Below are positions 1-6,662 of a DNA stretch of 10,127 nt, piece by piece; the first letter of the stretch is position 1, and every line of letters begins with the position of its first letter. Position numbers and translations under genes: made by a program. This stretch comes from JBGPJM01 sp041485385 (GTDB lineage: Bacteria > Planctomycetota > Phycisphaerae > Phycisphaerales > UBA1924): the NCBI GenBank assembly GCA_041485385.1, contig JBGPJM010000187.1:1-10127 (forward strand), read 5' to 3'. The notes under the pieces are model-generated. The model ran no database searches, was not told where the DNA came from, and saw only the letters and a list, made by a program, of their open reading frames with translations.

Positions 1-110
1 ACCGAATCGCCAGGGAAATCGCCGAGCGCGAGGCCGCGCGGACCGCGGCGAGCCAGTTGCTGCTGACACGCCCAGCGCAGAGCGATGGACCGCTGGATGT
101 GGTGGCATGA
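1..110 (+). CDS. 3' end of an unidentified protein gene (partial)
   Basis: The frame starting at base 3 is open from the window edge to a TGA at 108-110 and encodes the last 35 residues of a protein. The stretch begins with an Arg/Glu/Ala-rich segment (RIAREIAEREAARTAASQLL) that should form an amphipathic helix, then ends in a short loose tail (TRPAQSDGPLDVVA). Third codon positions are almost all G or C, as in the sure genes here, while the other forward frames are less protein-like or stop early. The gene converges on gatB, whose stop lies 16 bases beyond. There is too little sequence to name a family, and the 5' part lies outside the window. Confidence 0.55.
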   Translation, partial: RIAREIAEREAARTAASQLLLTRPAQSDGPLDVVA

Positions 111-126
111 GGGGAGGTGGGGGGAC

Positions 127-1731
127 CTATTCCTTGACGCCGAGCTTTTCTAGCAGCCTCGCGCGGGCCGCCTTGGCGTCGGCCGCGCCGCCGGAGAGCT
201 TCATCACGGCGCCTACGAGCCGGCCGACGGCCGCGAGCTTGCCGGAGCGCACGTCGTCGGCAACCTTGGCGTTCTGCTCGATCGCGCCGGCGACCCAGGC
301 ATCCAGGGCGCCCTCGTCCCGGACGATGAGCATGCCGCGCTGGGCGCCCAGGGCGGCGGGGTCGGCCCCGGCGTGCTCGGGGAGGCAGAGCAGGCCGAAG
401 AGCTCATCGGCGGCGGTGGAGCCGATCGCGTCGTCCTCGCGCAGCTTGATGATGCCGGCGACCTGAGCCGGGGTGATCCCCAGTTCATTCACCGCTGCCG
501 CCGCCTCGCCCTTGGCCGCACGCTCGTTGGCGCGCTTCAGGCCGGATTGGAGCATGAAGTTGGCGGCCTGCCTGCCGGCGCGGGCGTCCTCGACGCCCAG
601 CCCGATCGCTCCGGCGATGCACTCCTCGTAGAAGAAGCACACGTCGCGCTCGTCGGTGAGGGCCGCGGCCTCCTTGCGCAAGACGCCGTAGCGCTCCATG
701 TACCGCTTCATTCGGGAGAGGGGCAGCTCGCCGATGCGGGCGCGGACGCGCTCGCGCCAGGCGTCGTCCACGACGAGGGGGACCAGGTCCGGATCGGGGA
801 AATAGCGGTAGTCGTGGGCGTCCTCCTTCTCGCGCTGCACGAAGGTTCGCCCGGCGCTGTCGTCCCAGCCGCGGGTGGTCTTCATGCCGGCGCCCATCTC
901 GCGCCCGTCCTTCAGCCATCGCTCGGGCTGCTCGCGCAGCTCGAAGTCGATGGCGCCCTTGAGCGACTTGAACGAGTTGAGGTTCTTGATCTCGACGATC
1001 GGCGTCCGCACCAGGCGCCCGTCGGCGAGCGTCAGCTCCGTGTTGATGTTCGGCTCGAACCGCATGTGCCCCTTCTGCATCACGCCCTCGCTGGCGCCCA
1101 GGAAGCGGCAGACGTTGCGGAGCATCTTCGCGAAGAGCACGACCTCGTCCGAAGAGCCGAAATCCGGCTGCGTGACGATCTCCAGGAGCGGGGTGCCCGC
1201 GCGGTTGAGGTCCACGAGAGAGAAATCGATGACCCCACCTCCGGGCGCCTCGTGCAGCAGCTTCCCCGCGTCCTCCTCCAGGTGGGCCCGGATGATGCCG
1301 ATCCGCCGCGGCAGGAGTTCCCAGTTGATGTTCCCCGAGTCGTCGACACTGGGCAGCTCGAAGCAGCCGTCGAGGCACAGCGGGAGCTCGTACTGCGAGA
1401 TCTGGTAGTTCTTCGGCAGGTCGGGGTAGAAGTAGCTCTTGCGGTCCCAGCGCGAGAAGGGCGCGACCGAGCACCCCAGGGCCATCCCGACCATCATCGA
1501 CAGCTCGACGGCCGCCTTGTTCATGACCGGAAGGGCGCCGGGAAGGCCGAGAACGACGGGGTCGATGAGGGAGTTGGGCCCGCCTCCCCCCGCTCTGTCC
1601 TCGCCGGTGCCGCTCGCGCTTGCGGCGACCGGCATGGGGGCCGCGGGGTTGGTGACGCGCGAGAACATCTTGGTGCGGGTGGCGAGCTCGACGTGGATCT
1701 CGAGGCCGACAATGAGGCGGACGTGCGGCAT
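127..1731 (-). CDS. gatB: Asp-tRNA(Asn)/Glu-tRNA(Gln) amidotransferase subunit B
   Basis: GatB is the tRNA-binding and kinase subunit of GatCAB. It activates the side chain of Glu-tRNA(Gln) or Asp-tRNA(Asn) with ATP; GatA supplies ammonia, giving Gln- or Asn-tRNA in the cytoplasm. Visible family blocks in the 534-residue product are GLEIHVEL (9-16), LGLPGALPVMNKAAVE (61-76), PFSRWDRKSYFYPDLPKNYQ (91-110), LEIVTQPDF (183-191) and HDYRYFPDPDL (306-316). A YqeY-like helical tail fills about 385-534. The start is the ATG giving MPHVRLIVGLEIH, where family homology begins. The frame stays open upstream to 2331, but that extension is low-complexity and unlike GatB. No strong Shine-Dalgarno precedes the start. 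The usual zinc cysteines are absent: the CPVC block reads DPVV (57-60), preceded by a Gly/Ala-rich linker at 31-55. No gatA or gatC is adjacent in this window. Confidence 0.96.
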   Translation of the reverse strand: MPHVRLIVGLEIHVELATRTKMFSRVTNPAAPMPVAASASGTGEDRAGGGGPNSLIDPVVLGLPGALPVMNKAAVELSMMVGMALGCSVAPFSRWDRKSYFYPDLPKNYQISQYELPLCLDGCFELPSVDDSGNINWELLPRRIGIIRAHLEEDAGKLLHEAPGGGVIDFSLVDLNRAGTPLLEIVTQPDFGSSDEVVLFAKMLRNVCRFLGASEGVMQKGHMRFEPNINTELTLADGRLVRTPIVEIKNLNSFKSLKGAIDFELREQPERWLKDGREMGAGMKTTRGWDDSAGRTFVQREKEDAHDYRYFPDPDLVPLVVDDAWRERVRARIGELPLSRMKRYMERYGVLRKEAAALTDERDVCFFYEECIAGAIGLGVEDARAGRQAANFMLQSGLKRANERAAKGEAAAAVNELGITPAQVAGIIKLREDDAIGSTAADELFGLLCLPEHAGADPAALGAQRGMLIVRDEGALDAWVAGAIEQNAKVADDVRSGKLAAVGRLVGAVMKLSGGAADAKAARARLLEKLGVKE

Positions 1732-1930
1732 CGAGGGATCGTACCGGTGCGTCCGGAAACGCGTCGGCAGCTGGGGGCTGGCCAACCGGTCGACGCCCGC
1801 CCTCCCCCTATTCCAAGCAGTGAATGCCGCTCCCACACCCGGCGACTCGCCCATCTGAGTCGCTAACAGGCGGAATCGCGACGGCGTCTGTTCTTGGCCG
1901 CGTCCAGGTGATGCGGGAAGGAGGCTGGCC
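1732..1930. other. gatB leader region, no gene seen
   Basis: These 199 bases lie between the gatB start and a possible + strand ORF. Frames remain open on both strands, but none shows family features or convincing composition. I see no clear -35/-10 pair for gatB on the - strand and no stable hairpin with a T tract. The gatB promoter should lie here but cannot be pinned down by eye. Confidence 0.4.
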
Positions 1931-2338
1931 GTGGGCACGAGCGCTCTCTGGAACTGCGCGGTGATCGCTGGGGTCGGGGTGGCCGCGGCGGCGGGCGCGT
2001 CGGTGATCATGCGTCCGGAGAGGGCCCACGAGCCTGTGCAGCGTTGGTTGATCAGCCCGCCGGAGCCGGCGGCGCGGGTCAGGGCGCCGTGGTGGCTCTC
2101 GCCGGGGCATGCGTTGGTCCGGGCGGCGCTGGGGCGTGTGCTGGAGGATGGCGGGAGCCCAGGCGGCCAAGAGGCCACTGCGCCAGAGTGCGCCGAGCAG
2201 GTGACCGAACGCGATCCCTCGGCGGACCCCTTCGACTTCCTGTTCGACTTGGCGGGGATCGGTGATCGCTCGGGCGACGATCTGACGAGGCATGGGGCGC
2301 GATGGGTCGACGCGCGGCCGCGCATTGTCAATCAGTGA
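1931..2338 (+). CDS. hypothetical protein, weakly supported ORF
   Basis: This 135-residue ORF starts at a GTG preceded by AAGGAGG (1918-1924) at a 6-base spacing, an almost ideal ribosome binding site. About 80 percent of third codon positions are G or C, more than first positions, which fits coding on this strand. The N-terminus (residues 8-27, CAVIAGVGVAAAAGASVIM-like) is hydrophobic and could be a signal anchor. The rest is Pro/Ala/Arg-rich, with an acidic stretch near 93-115 that includes DPFDFLFDLAG. It ends 58 bases before the rhamnosidase start, so co-transcription is possible. I recognise no family. An Arg-rich - strand frame and the open extension of gatB overlap it, so it could also be non-coding. 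The case rests mainly on the ribosome binding site and base composition. Confidence 0.42.
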   Translation: MGTSALWNCAVIAGVGVAAAAGASVIMRPERAHEPVQRWLISPPEPAARVRAPWWLSPGHALVRAALGRVLEDGGSPGGQEATAPECAEQVTERDPSADPFDFLFDLAGIGDRSGDDLTRHGARWVDARPRIVNQ

Positions 2339-2385
2339 CCGCGCCCGTCGCCGGCGATCGGGAGGTACCATGGGCGCTCCATCTC

Positions 2386-2390
2386 AGGAG
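2386..2390 (+). promoter_or_regulatory. Shine-Dalgarno deciding the rhamnosidase start
   Basis: AGGAG lies 6 bases before the ATG at 2397. A second in-frame ATG at 2370 has GGAGG (2361-2365) 4 bases upstream, so two usable starts sit 27 bases apart. The downstream start places the hydrophobic leader MSLLVTLAVWMLCAQ at the very N-terminus, so it is preferred. Confidence 0.6.
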
Positions 2391-2396
2391 CAACCC

Positions 2397-5165
2397 ATGT
2401 CGCTTCTCGTCACATTGGCCGTCTGGATGCTCTGCGCTCAGGTTCCCGGCGGCGAGCCGCCGCAGCCCGGGCTCGCGGCCCCGAGTGCCCTCCGTTGCGA
2501 ATACCTCGCGGACCCGATGGGGATCGACGTTTCTTCGCCGCGGTTCTCGTGGCTGGTGAGCGATCCGCGCCGGGGCGCGCGGCAGAGCGGGTACCAGGTT
2601 GTCGTCCACCGGGAGGATGCTGCGGCCGGCGAGCCGGTGTGGGACTCTGGGAAGGTCGCCGGCGAGGAGGGGTGCAACATCGCCTTCGCGGGTCGTGCAC
2701 TGGAATCCGGACGGGCCTACACCTGGAAGGTCCGCACCTGGGATGCCGACGATCGCGCTTCGGAATGGAGCGAGCCGGCGCACTTCTCCATGGGCCTGCT
2801 GGCCCCGGCCGATTGGAAGTGCGCGTGGGTCGGGCTCCCTGCCCCGCCCGAGCCCGGCGTCCGAGGTCCGGCGACCATGCTGCGGGCGCGGTTTACGTTG
2901 GGCGGACTGGGGGCACGGCGCGCGACGCTGTACGCGACGGCGCTAGGGCTCTACGAGTGCCGCCTCAACGGCCGGCGCATCGGCGACCGTGTGCTCGCGC
3001 CGGAATGGACCGACTACCGCACGCGCATCCAATACCAGACCTACGACGTCACGCCGCTGCTCACCCAGGGGGAGAACGTGCTGGGCGCGGTGCTGGCCGA
3101 CGGCTGGTACGCCGGCAAGGTCGGGCTGTTCAAGAGGGAGACGTACGGGCGTGACCTGGCGCTGCGGGCGCAGCTCCAGGTGGAACTGGCGGATGGCTCC
3201 ATGCAGGTCGTCGTCTTCGACGGATCCTGGCGTGCCACCAGCGGCGGCCCCTGGCTCGCGGCGGACATCCTCGACGGCGTCCGCTACGACGGGCGCCGGC
3301 AGATGTCCGGCTGGGACCGGCCCGGCTTCGACGACTCCGCCTGGATCGCCCCCCAGATTTTTCAGCCCCCGGCGGCGGCGCTCGTGGCACAGATGAACGA
3401 CCCGGTCCGGGTAACGGGCTCGATGCGGCCTGTCGCGCTCACGCGGCCCAAGGCCGGCGAATACGTTTTCGACCTGGGGCAGAACATGACGGGCTGGGTG
3501 CGGCTTCTCGCCTCCGGACCCGCGGGCGCGCCCGTCACGCTGCAGTACGCCGAGGCGCTCAACCCCGACGGCACGGTCTACACCGCCAACCTGCGCGGCG
3601 CGGCCCAGCGCGACACGTTTATCCTCGCCGGCCGGCCCAGCGAGATGGTCGAGCCCGCCTTCACCTACCACGGGTTCCGCTACGTGCAGGTTTCCGGTCT
3701 GGGCACGCCCCCCGTGCTCGATGATGTGGTCGGGCGCGTCGTCCACTCCGACCTGCCGCCGGGCGGCACGTTCGAGTGCTCCGACGCGATGCTCAACAAG
3801 CTGATGAGCAACATCGTCTGGACGCACCTGGCCAACATGCAGAGCACGCCGACGGACTGCCCGCAGCGCGACGAGCGACTCGGCTGGATGGGCGATGCGC
3901 AGGTCTTCGCGCAGGCCGCGTGCTTCAACCGCGACATGGCCTCGTTCTTCACGAAGTGGCTCGCCGATGTTCGCGATGCCCAGAGCCCCGATGGCGCCTA
4001 CCCGGATTTCGCCCCCAACCCCGTCGTGTCCACCGGCAAGTTCATGTCCGTCCCCGCCTGGGGCGACGCCGGGGTCATCGTCCCGTGGCGCATCTACCAG
4101 AACTACGCCGACCTGCGCCTGCTCCAGACGCACTTCGAATCCGCGCGCCGATGGGTCGACTCCATCCAGAGCCGCAACCCCGACCTGGTCTGGCACGCCG
4201 CACGCGGTAACGACTACAACGACTGGCTGAACGGCGACACGCTGAAGCTGGACGACTGGCCGCGGAAGGGGGCGGAGATCCCCCGCGACGTCTTCGCCAC
4301 GGCCTTCTTTGAGCACTCCACGCGACTGGTTTCCAGGATGGCCCACGCTATTGGGCGCGAGGACGACGCCGCGAAATACACCAGGCTCGCCGACGACATC
4401 CGGCGCGTCTTCCAGGAGAAGTTCTGCACCCCCGACGGCACGGTCGAGGGGGATACGCAGGCCGGCTACGCGCTGGCGCTGCACTTTGATCTTCTGCCCC
4501 AAGCCCTCCGACCCGCGGCCGTGGCGAAACTCGTCCAGGCCGTCCACCGCTACAACGACCACGTCGCGACCGGCTTCATCTCGACCGTTCCGATGATGGA
4601 GGAGCTGGTTCGCGCGGGCCATGCCGACCTTGCGTACACCCTGCTCCTCAATCGGACCATCCCCAGCTGGGGGTACATGATCGACCAGGGCGCCACCACC
4701 GTGTGGGAGCGATGGGACGGCTACGTCGCCGGGCGGGGCTTCCAGGACCCCGGCATGAACTCCCTGGCCCACTATGCCATCGGGTCCGTCGGCGAGTGGA
4801 TGTACCGGCACATCCTGGGCATCAACCCCGACGACGAGCACCCCGGCTACCGCCATTTCGAGGTCCGCCCCGTCCTCCACCCGTCGCTCACGTGGGCGCG
4901 CGGGTCGCTCCGGACCATCCGCGGCGAGATCCGCGTTGACTGGGTGGTCGCCGAGGGGCAGTTCCGCCTGGGCCTGACCGTGCCGCCGGGCACGAGCGCA
5001 CGCGTCGTTCTACCCTCAGGCGACCCGACGCACCTCACCGAGGGCGGCCGCCCGGCCGCCGAGTCGCCCGGCGTGCACGTGGTGAGCGCCGGCAGCAGCG
5101 AGGTGGTGCTCGACGTCACCTCCGGCAGGTTCGACTTCGAGACGCCGGCCCCATCCGTTCACTGA
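2397..5165 (+). CDS. secreted alpha-L-rhamnosidase, GH78 family
   Basis: The enzyme is predicted to release terminal alpha-L-rhamnose from polysaccharides or glycosides by inverting hydrolysis. The 922-residue product has a hydrophobic leader (1-15) pointing to export. A fibronectin-like N-domain follows (about 30-132, LRCEYLADPMGIDVSSPRFSW). Next is the rhamnosidase N-terminal beta-sandwich (about 160-310, GLYECRLNGRRIG and PEWTDYRTRIQYQTYDVTPLL), then the middle domain (about 340-435, VFDLGQNMTGW and YHGFRYVQVSG). An (alpha/alpha)6 catalytic barrel (about 455-810) and a C-terminal sandwich (about 812-922) complete it. The acid motif DCPQRDERLGWMGD (487-500) supplies D487, D492, E493 and D500, and the second acidic site is E771 in TTVWERWDG. 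All GH78 domains are present and intact. The leader lacks basic residues, so its type is uncertain, and the lipobox is poor. No transporter, regulator or rhamnose-catabolism gene is adjacent. Confidence 0.95.
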   Translation: MSLLVTLAVWMLCAQVPGGEPPQPGLAAPSALRCEYLADPMGIDVSSPRFSWLVSDPRRGARQSGYQVVVHREDAAAGEPVWDSGKVAGEEGCNIAFAGRALESGRAYTWKVRTWDADDRASEWSEPAHFSMGLLAPADWKCAWVGLPAPPEPGVRGPATMLRARFTLGGLGARRATLYATALGLYECRLNGRRIGDRVLAPEWTDYRTRIQYQTYDVTPLLTQGENVLGAVLADGWYAGKVGLFKRETYGRDLALRAQLQVELADGSMQVVVFDGSWRATSGGPWLAADILDGVRYDGRRQMSGWDRPGFDDSAWIAPQIFQPPAAALVAQMNDPVRVTGSMRPVALTRPKAGEYVFDLGQNMTGWVRLLASGPAGAPVTLQYAEALNPDGTVYTANLRGAAQRDTFILAGRPSEMVEPAFTYHGFRYVQVSGLGTPPVLDDVVGRVVHSDLPPGGTFECSDAMLNKLMSNIVWTHLANMQSTPTDCPQRDERLGWMGDAQVFAQAACFNRDMASFFTKWLADVRDAQSPDGAYPDFAPNPVVSTGKFMSVPAWGDAGVIVPWRIYQNYADLRLLQTHFESARRWVDSIQSRNPDLVWHAARGNDYNDWLNGDTLKLDDWPRKGAEIPRDVFATAFFEHSTRLVSRMAHAIGREDDAAKYTRLADDIRRVFQEKFCTPDGTVEGDTQAGYALALHFDLLPQALRPAAVAKLVQAVHRYNDHVATGFISTVPMMEELVRAGHADLAYTLLLNRTIPSWGYMIDQGATTVWERWDGYVAGRGFQDPGMNSLAHYAIGSVGEWMYRHILGINPDDEHPGYRHFEVRPVLHPSLTWARGSLRTIRGEIRVDWVVAEGQFRLGLTVPPGTSARVVLPSGDPTHLTEGGRPAAESPGVHVVSAGSSEVVLDVTSGRFDFETPAPSVH

Positions 5166-5292
5166 TTCGCGCCGGCATTCCTGGTCGGGGCCGAATCCCA
5201 GATCTTAAGCACGCCGTCGCCGCCTGCGTCTGTGGCATCTCAGCCGTGCCTCCTTCGCGCGCCGCGCTCCACGTGCATCGGTCCATCATAGA

Positions 5293-5306
5293 GGAACACG
5301 TGTTCC
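5293..5306. promoter_or_regulatory. 14-bp perfect palindrome, possible operator
   Basis: GGAACACGTGTTCC is perfectly self-complementary, with CACGTG at its centre, and the flanking bases do not extend it. It sits 127 bases after the rhamnosidase stop and 107 bases before the membrane-protein start. That position suits a dimeric regulator site for the downstream gene. With no loop it is unlikely to be a terminator. No regulator gene is nearby, so the binding protein is unknown. Confidence 0.4.
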
Positions 5307-5413
5307 GACCGTCCGGCCTTGGTCCCCGGCCAGATTTTTTCGTTCTGGCCCCCGACACCCTCGCACACGCCCGCCCGCCGGCCCGGTACCATTCTGCGAG
5401 CTTGGAGCGCCCC

Positions 5414-5866
5414 GTGAGATTCGACCGTGACGAGATCATCAGCCGATTGCGGGAACTGCGGTATCGGTTCGACGATCTCAGGGCCAAGTTCCGCGACAGC
5501 CCGGAGGACCGGCGCAAGATCCTCATCATCGGCGTCGGGGGCGCTGCCGCGCTCGTGCTGCTGGTGGTGCGGGTGGTGACCTGGCTCCCCCGCGGCGGAA
5601 AAGATGGGGCCGCCAGTCCGTCGCACGAGGCCGTCGCATCGGTCGTCAAGGGCGCGGAGTCCGTTCGTCCCGAGCTCGAGTCCGATGCCCGGTTCGCGAG
5701 CATCAAGATCTTCGCGGTCCCGCCGAGCGAGAAGGAACCGGCCGGCAAGGTGCTGGTGATGGGCGCCGTCGCGAGCGAAGCCGACTTTACGCGCCTGAAG
5801 CAACTGGTCGAGAAGGCCCACCCCGGCGTCCCGGTCGGGTGGCAGGTCGCCGTGGGGCTGAAATAG
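5414..5866 (+). CDS. hypothetical single-pass membrane protein with a BON-like C-terminus
   Basis: The start is the GTG at 5414, preceded by GGAG (5404-5407) at 6 bases; the frame is open further upstream but that part is not protein-like. The 150-residue product has a charged helical N-terminus (1-35) that may form a short coiled coil. One transmembrane helix follows (about 36-57, ILIIGVGGAAALVLLVVRVV). After a Gly/Ser/Ala linker comes a C-terminal globular segment (about 93-150). The pattern there, KVLVMGAV..EADFTRLKQLVEK......GWQVAVGL, resembles the beta-alpha-beta fold of BON and other small periplasmic ring-type domains. The likely topology is N-in, C-out. The similarity is a pattern judgement and no function is assigned. 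The gene converges on the rhodanese gene with a 20-base gap. Confidence 0.75.
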   Translation: MRFDRDEIISRLRELRYRFDDLRAKFRDSPEDRRKILIIGVGGAAALVLLVVRVVTWLPRGGKDGAASPSHEAVASVVKGAESVRPELESDARFASIKIFAVPPSEKEPAGKVLVMGAVASEADFTRLKQLVEKAHPGVPVGWQVAVGLK

Positions 5867-5886
5867 GCCGCCGCGGCCGGGGCGGT

Positions 5887-6258
5887 TCAGCCCTTCTCCA
5901 CCGGCCACCCGGCCTCCGTCCACGCGCGGTACCCGCCGTCCATCGAGACGACGTTGGTGTACCCCATCCGTTGCAGGTTCTCCGCCGCCAGCGCCGAGCG
6001 GAAGCCGCCGCCGCAGTAGAGCACGATCTCGGCCGCCGTATCGGGGATCACCTTCTCGACGTCACGCTCGATGACGCCCTTGCCCAGGTGGATCGCCTTG
6101 GGCAGGTGCCCCGCGGCCCACTCGCTCTCCTCGCGGACATCCACCAGAAAGAACCGCTCCTTACGGTCCAGGCGCGGCTTCACGTCCTTGACCGTGCACT
6201 CGCGCACGCGCGACTTGGCCTCCTGGACGATCTTGAGAAAACGCTCGGCGTGCTTCAT
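5887..6258 (-). CDS. rhodanese-like sulfurtransferase, single domain
   Basis: Rhodanese domains carry a persulfide on an active-site cysteine and transfer sulfur to acceptors such as thiols or cyanide. In this 123-residue protein the N-terminal helix (1-20) precedes the domain proper (about 22-120). The CH2A-like block FLVDVREESEWAAGHLPKAI (37-56) is clear. The active-site loop is C82-GGGF-R87-S, followed by the closing motif VVSMDGGYRAWTEAGWPV (103-120). The six-residue loop and terminal Arg fit the sulfur-carrying type rather than Cdc25-type phosphatases. The ATG at 6258 gives MKHAERFLKI and has an AAGG-type ribosome binding site about 8 bases upstream. No targeting signal is seen, so the protein is probably cytoplasmic. 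A terminator 90 bases upstream suggests it has its own promoter in 6259-6345. Confidence 0.93.
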   Translation of the reverse strand: MKHAERFLKIVQEAKSRVRECTVKDVKPRLDRKERFFLVDVREESEWAAGHLPKAIHLGKGVIERDVEKVIPDTAAEIVLYCGGGFRSALAAENLQRMGYTNVVSMDGGYRAWTEAGWPVEKG

Positions 6259-6344
6259 GGTCCGGCCTTTCGATGACGATCGGTGCAGGGAAGAGTATTC
6301 GCGATGTCCGCGAGGAACTCGAAGGTCTCTCGTGCGGCCGGCGC

Positions 6345-6384
6345 AGCAAAAAGGGCGGCGCTCCGCAGAAGCGGGACGCCGCCC
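6345..6384 (-). terminator. strong rho-independent terminator, - strand
   Basis: GGGCGGCG (6353-6360) pairs perfectly with CGCCGCCC (6377-6384). A further CCGC/GCGG pair lies inside, closing an AGAA loop. Read on the - strand, the hairpin is followed by five T (6348-6352). It would end a - strand transcript arriving from the structured region and the tRNA-like sequence, and it insulates the rhodanese gene. Confidence 0.7.
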
Positions 6385-6404
6385 GCGCCGGGCCGGACCC
6401 CCCA

Positions 6405-6483
6405 GGGGCGCACACGCACCGGGCTTGTACCCCGGCCCGGGCTCCCCCGGCCCGAGGGCCAAGTGCCCGGCGGAGTGCGCCCC
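6405..6483. repeat. nested GC-rich inverted repeat (long hairpin 1)
   Basis: GGGGCGCAC (6405-6413) is the exact reverse complement of GTGCGCCCC (6475-6483). Inside it, CCGGGC (6419-6424) pairs with GCCCGG (6465-6470). Deeper in, short GGCCC/GGGCC and GGGC/GCCC pairs are possible. The result is a rod of about 79 bases closed by a perfect 9-bp stem. It ends 21 bases before the terminator hairpin when read on the - strand. It may be part of a structured RNA. High GC makes short pairings cheap, but the nesting is more than expected. Confidence 0.5.
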
Positions 6484-6498
6484 CATGCCTCTTGCCGC
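6482..6498 (+). repeat. direct repeat, copy A
   Basis: CCCATGCCTCTTGCCGC matches 6599-6615 at 16 of 17 bases, with a start-to-start distance of 117 bases. This copy sits between the two long hairpins, while the other copy lies in the right arm of hairpin 2. Either could therefore pair with the left arm of hairpin 2. Confidence 0.5.
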
Positions 6499-6514
6499 AT
6501 GGCCGCGCGGCGCT

Positions 6515-6636
6515 GGGCAGGCGGGCAGGCGAGGGTGGGCGGCTGCAAGGGCTGGGAACGTGACCCGCACGGACCGGCCGATCCGTGCCTCACCTTGTCC
6601 CATGCCCCTTGCCGCCATCACCCCGCCCGCCTGTCC
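6515..6636. repeat. 122-base imperfect inverted repeat (long hairpin 2)
   Basis: The outer arms GGGCAGGCGGGC (6515-6526) and GCCCGCCTGTCC (6625-6636) pair over 12 positions with one G-T. Moving inward come GGTG/CACC, GGCGGC/GCCGCC, an AAGGG/CCCTT block, TGGGA/TCCCA and a GTGA/TCAC-type block, separated by small bulges. A perfect GCACGGA (6567-6573)/TCCGTGC (6582-6588) stem closes an 8-base loop. The arrangement is a single bulged rod, typical of structured RNAs or of long imperfect palindromes in mobile repeats. Neither strand has the GGAA-loop sequence expected of signal recognition particle RNA. Confidence 0.6.
6599..6615 (+). repeat. direct repeat, copy B
   Basis: CCCATGCCCCTTGCCGC is the second copy of the 17-base repeat at 6482-6498, with one T/C difference. 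It forms part of the right arm of hairpin 2. Confidence 0.5.
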
Positions 6637-6662
6637 GACCGGCCCGTGCCGGGCTTACCAGG

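Noticed and set aside
373..1866. A 497-residue + strand open frame opposite gatB
   Set aside because: It is a mirror frame of a gene with GC-rich third positions. Its product is Val/Leu/Arg/His-rich and lacks domain structure.
1732..2331. An N-terminal extension of GatB of 200 residues in the same open frame
   Set aside because: The extension is Ser/Pro/Ala/Arg-rich with no GatB similarity. Family homology begins exactly at the ATG at 1731.
1808..2371. A 187-residue - strand open frame upstream of gatB
   Set aside because: It is very Arg/Pro-rich with no recognisable motif, and it mirrors the codon frame of the + strand ORF at 1931-2338.
2943..4880. A 645-residue - strand open frame opposite the rhamnosidase
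   Set aside because: It lies entirely within a GH78 gene with intact catalytic motifs on the other strand, so it is a composition artefact.
5315..5340. A possible terminator after the rhamnosidase (GGCC stem followed by T6)
   Set aside because: The stem has only 4 bp with a 9-base loop and ends 3 bases before the T tract, too weak to call.
5867..5886. A bidirectional terminator in the convergent gap between the membrane-protein and rhodanese genes
   Set aside because: GGCCGCCGCGGCC can fold into a short stem, but there is no T tract on either side.
6405..6636. A CRISPR array or insertion sequence in the repeat-rich block
   Set aside because: There are only two copies of one 17-base repeat, no regular spacers, no transposase frame and no target-site duplication.
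6385..6662. RNase P RNA, tmRNA or signal recognition particle RNA on either strand
   Set aside because: I searched by eye for the GAGGAAAGTCC-type, tmRNA 5' end and GGAAGGAAGCAG-type core sequences and found none.
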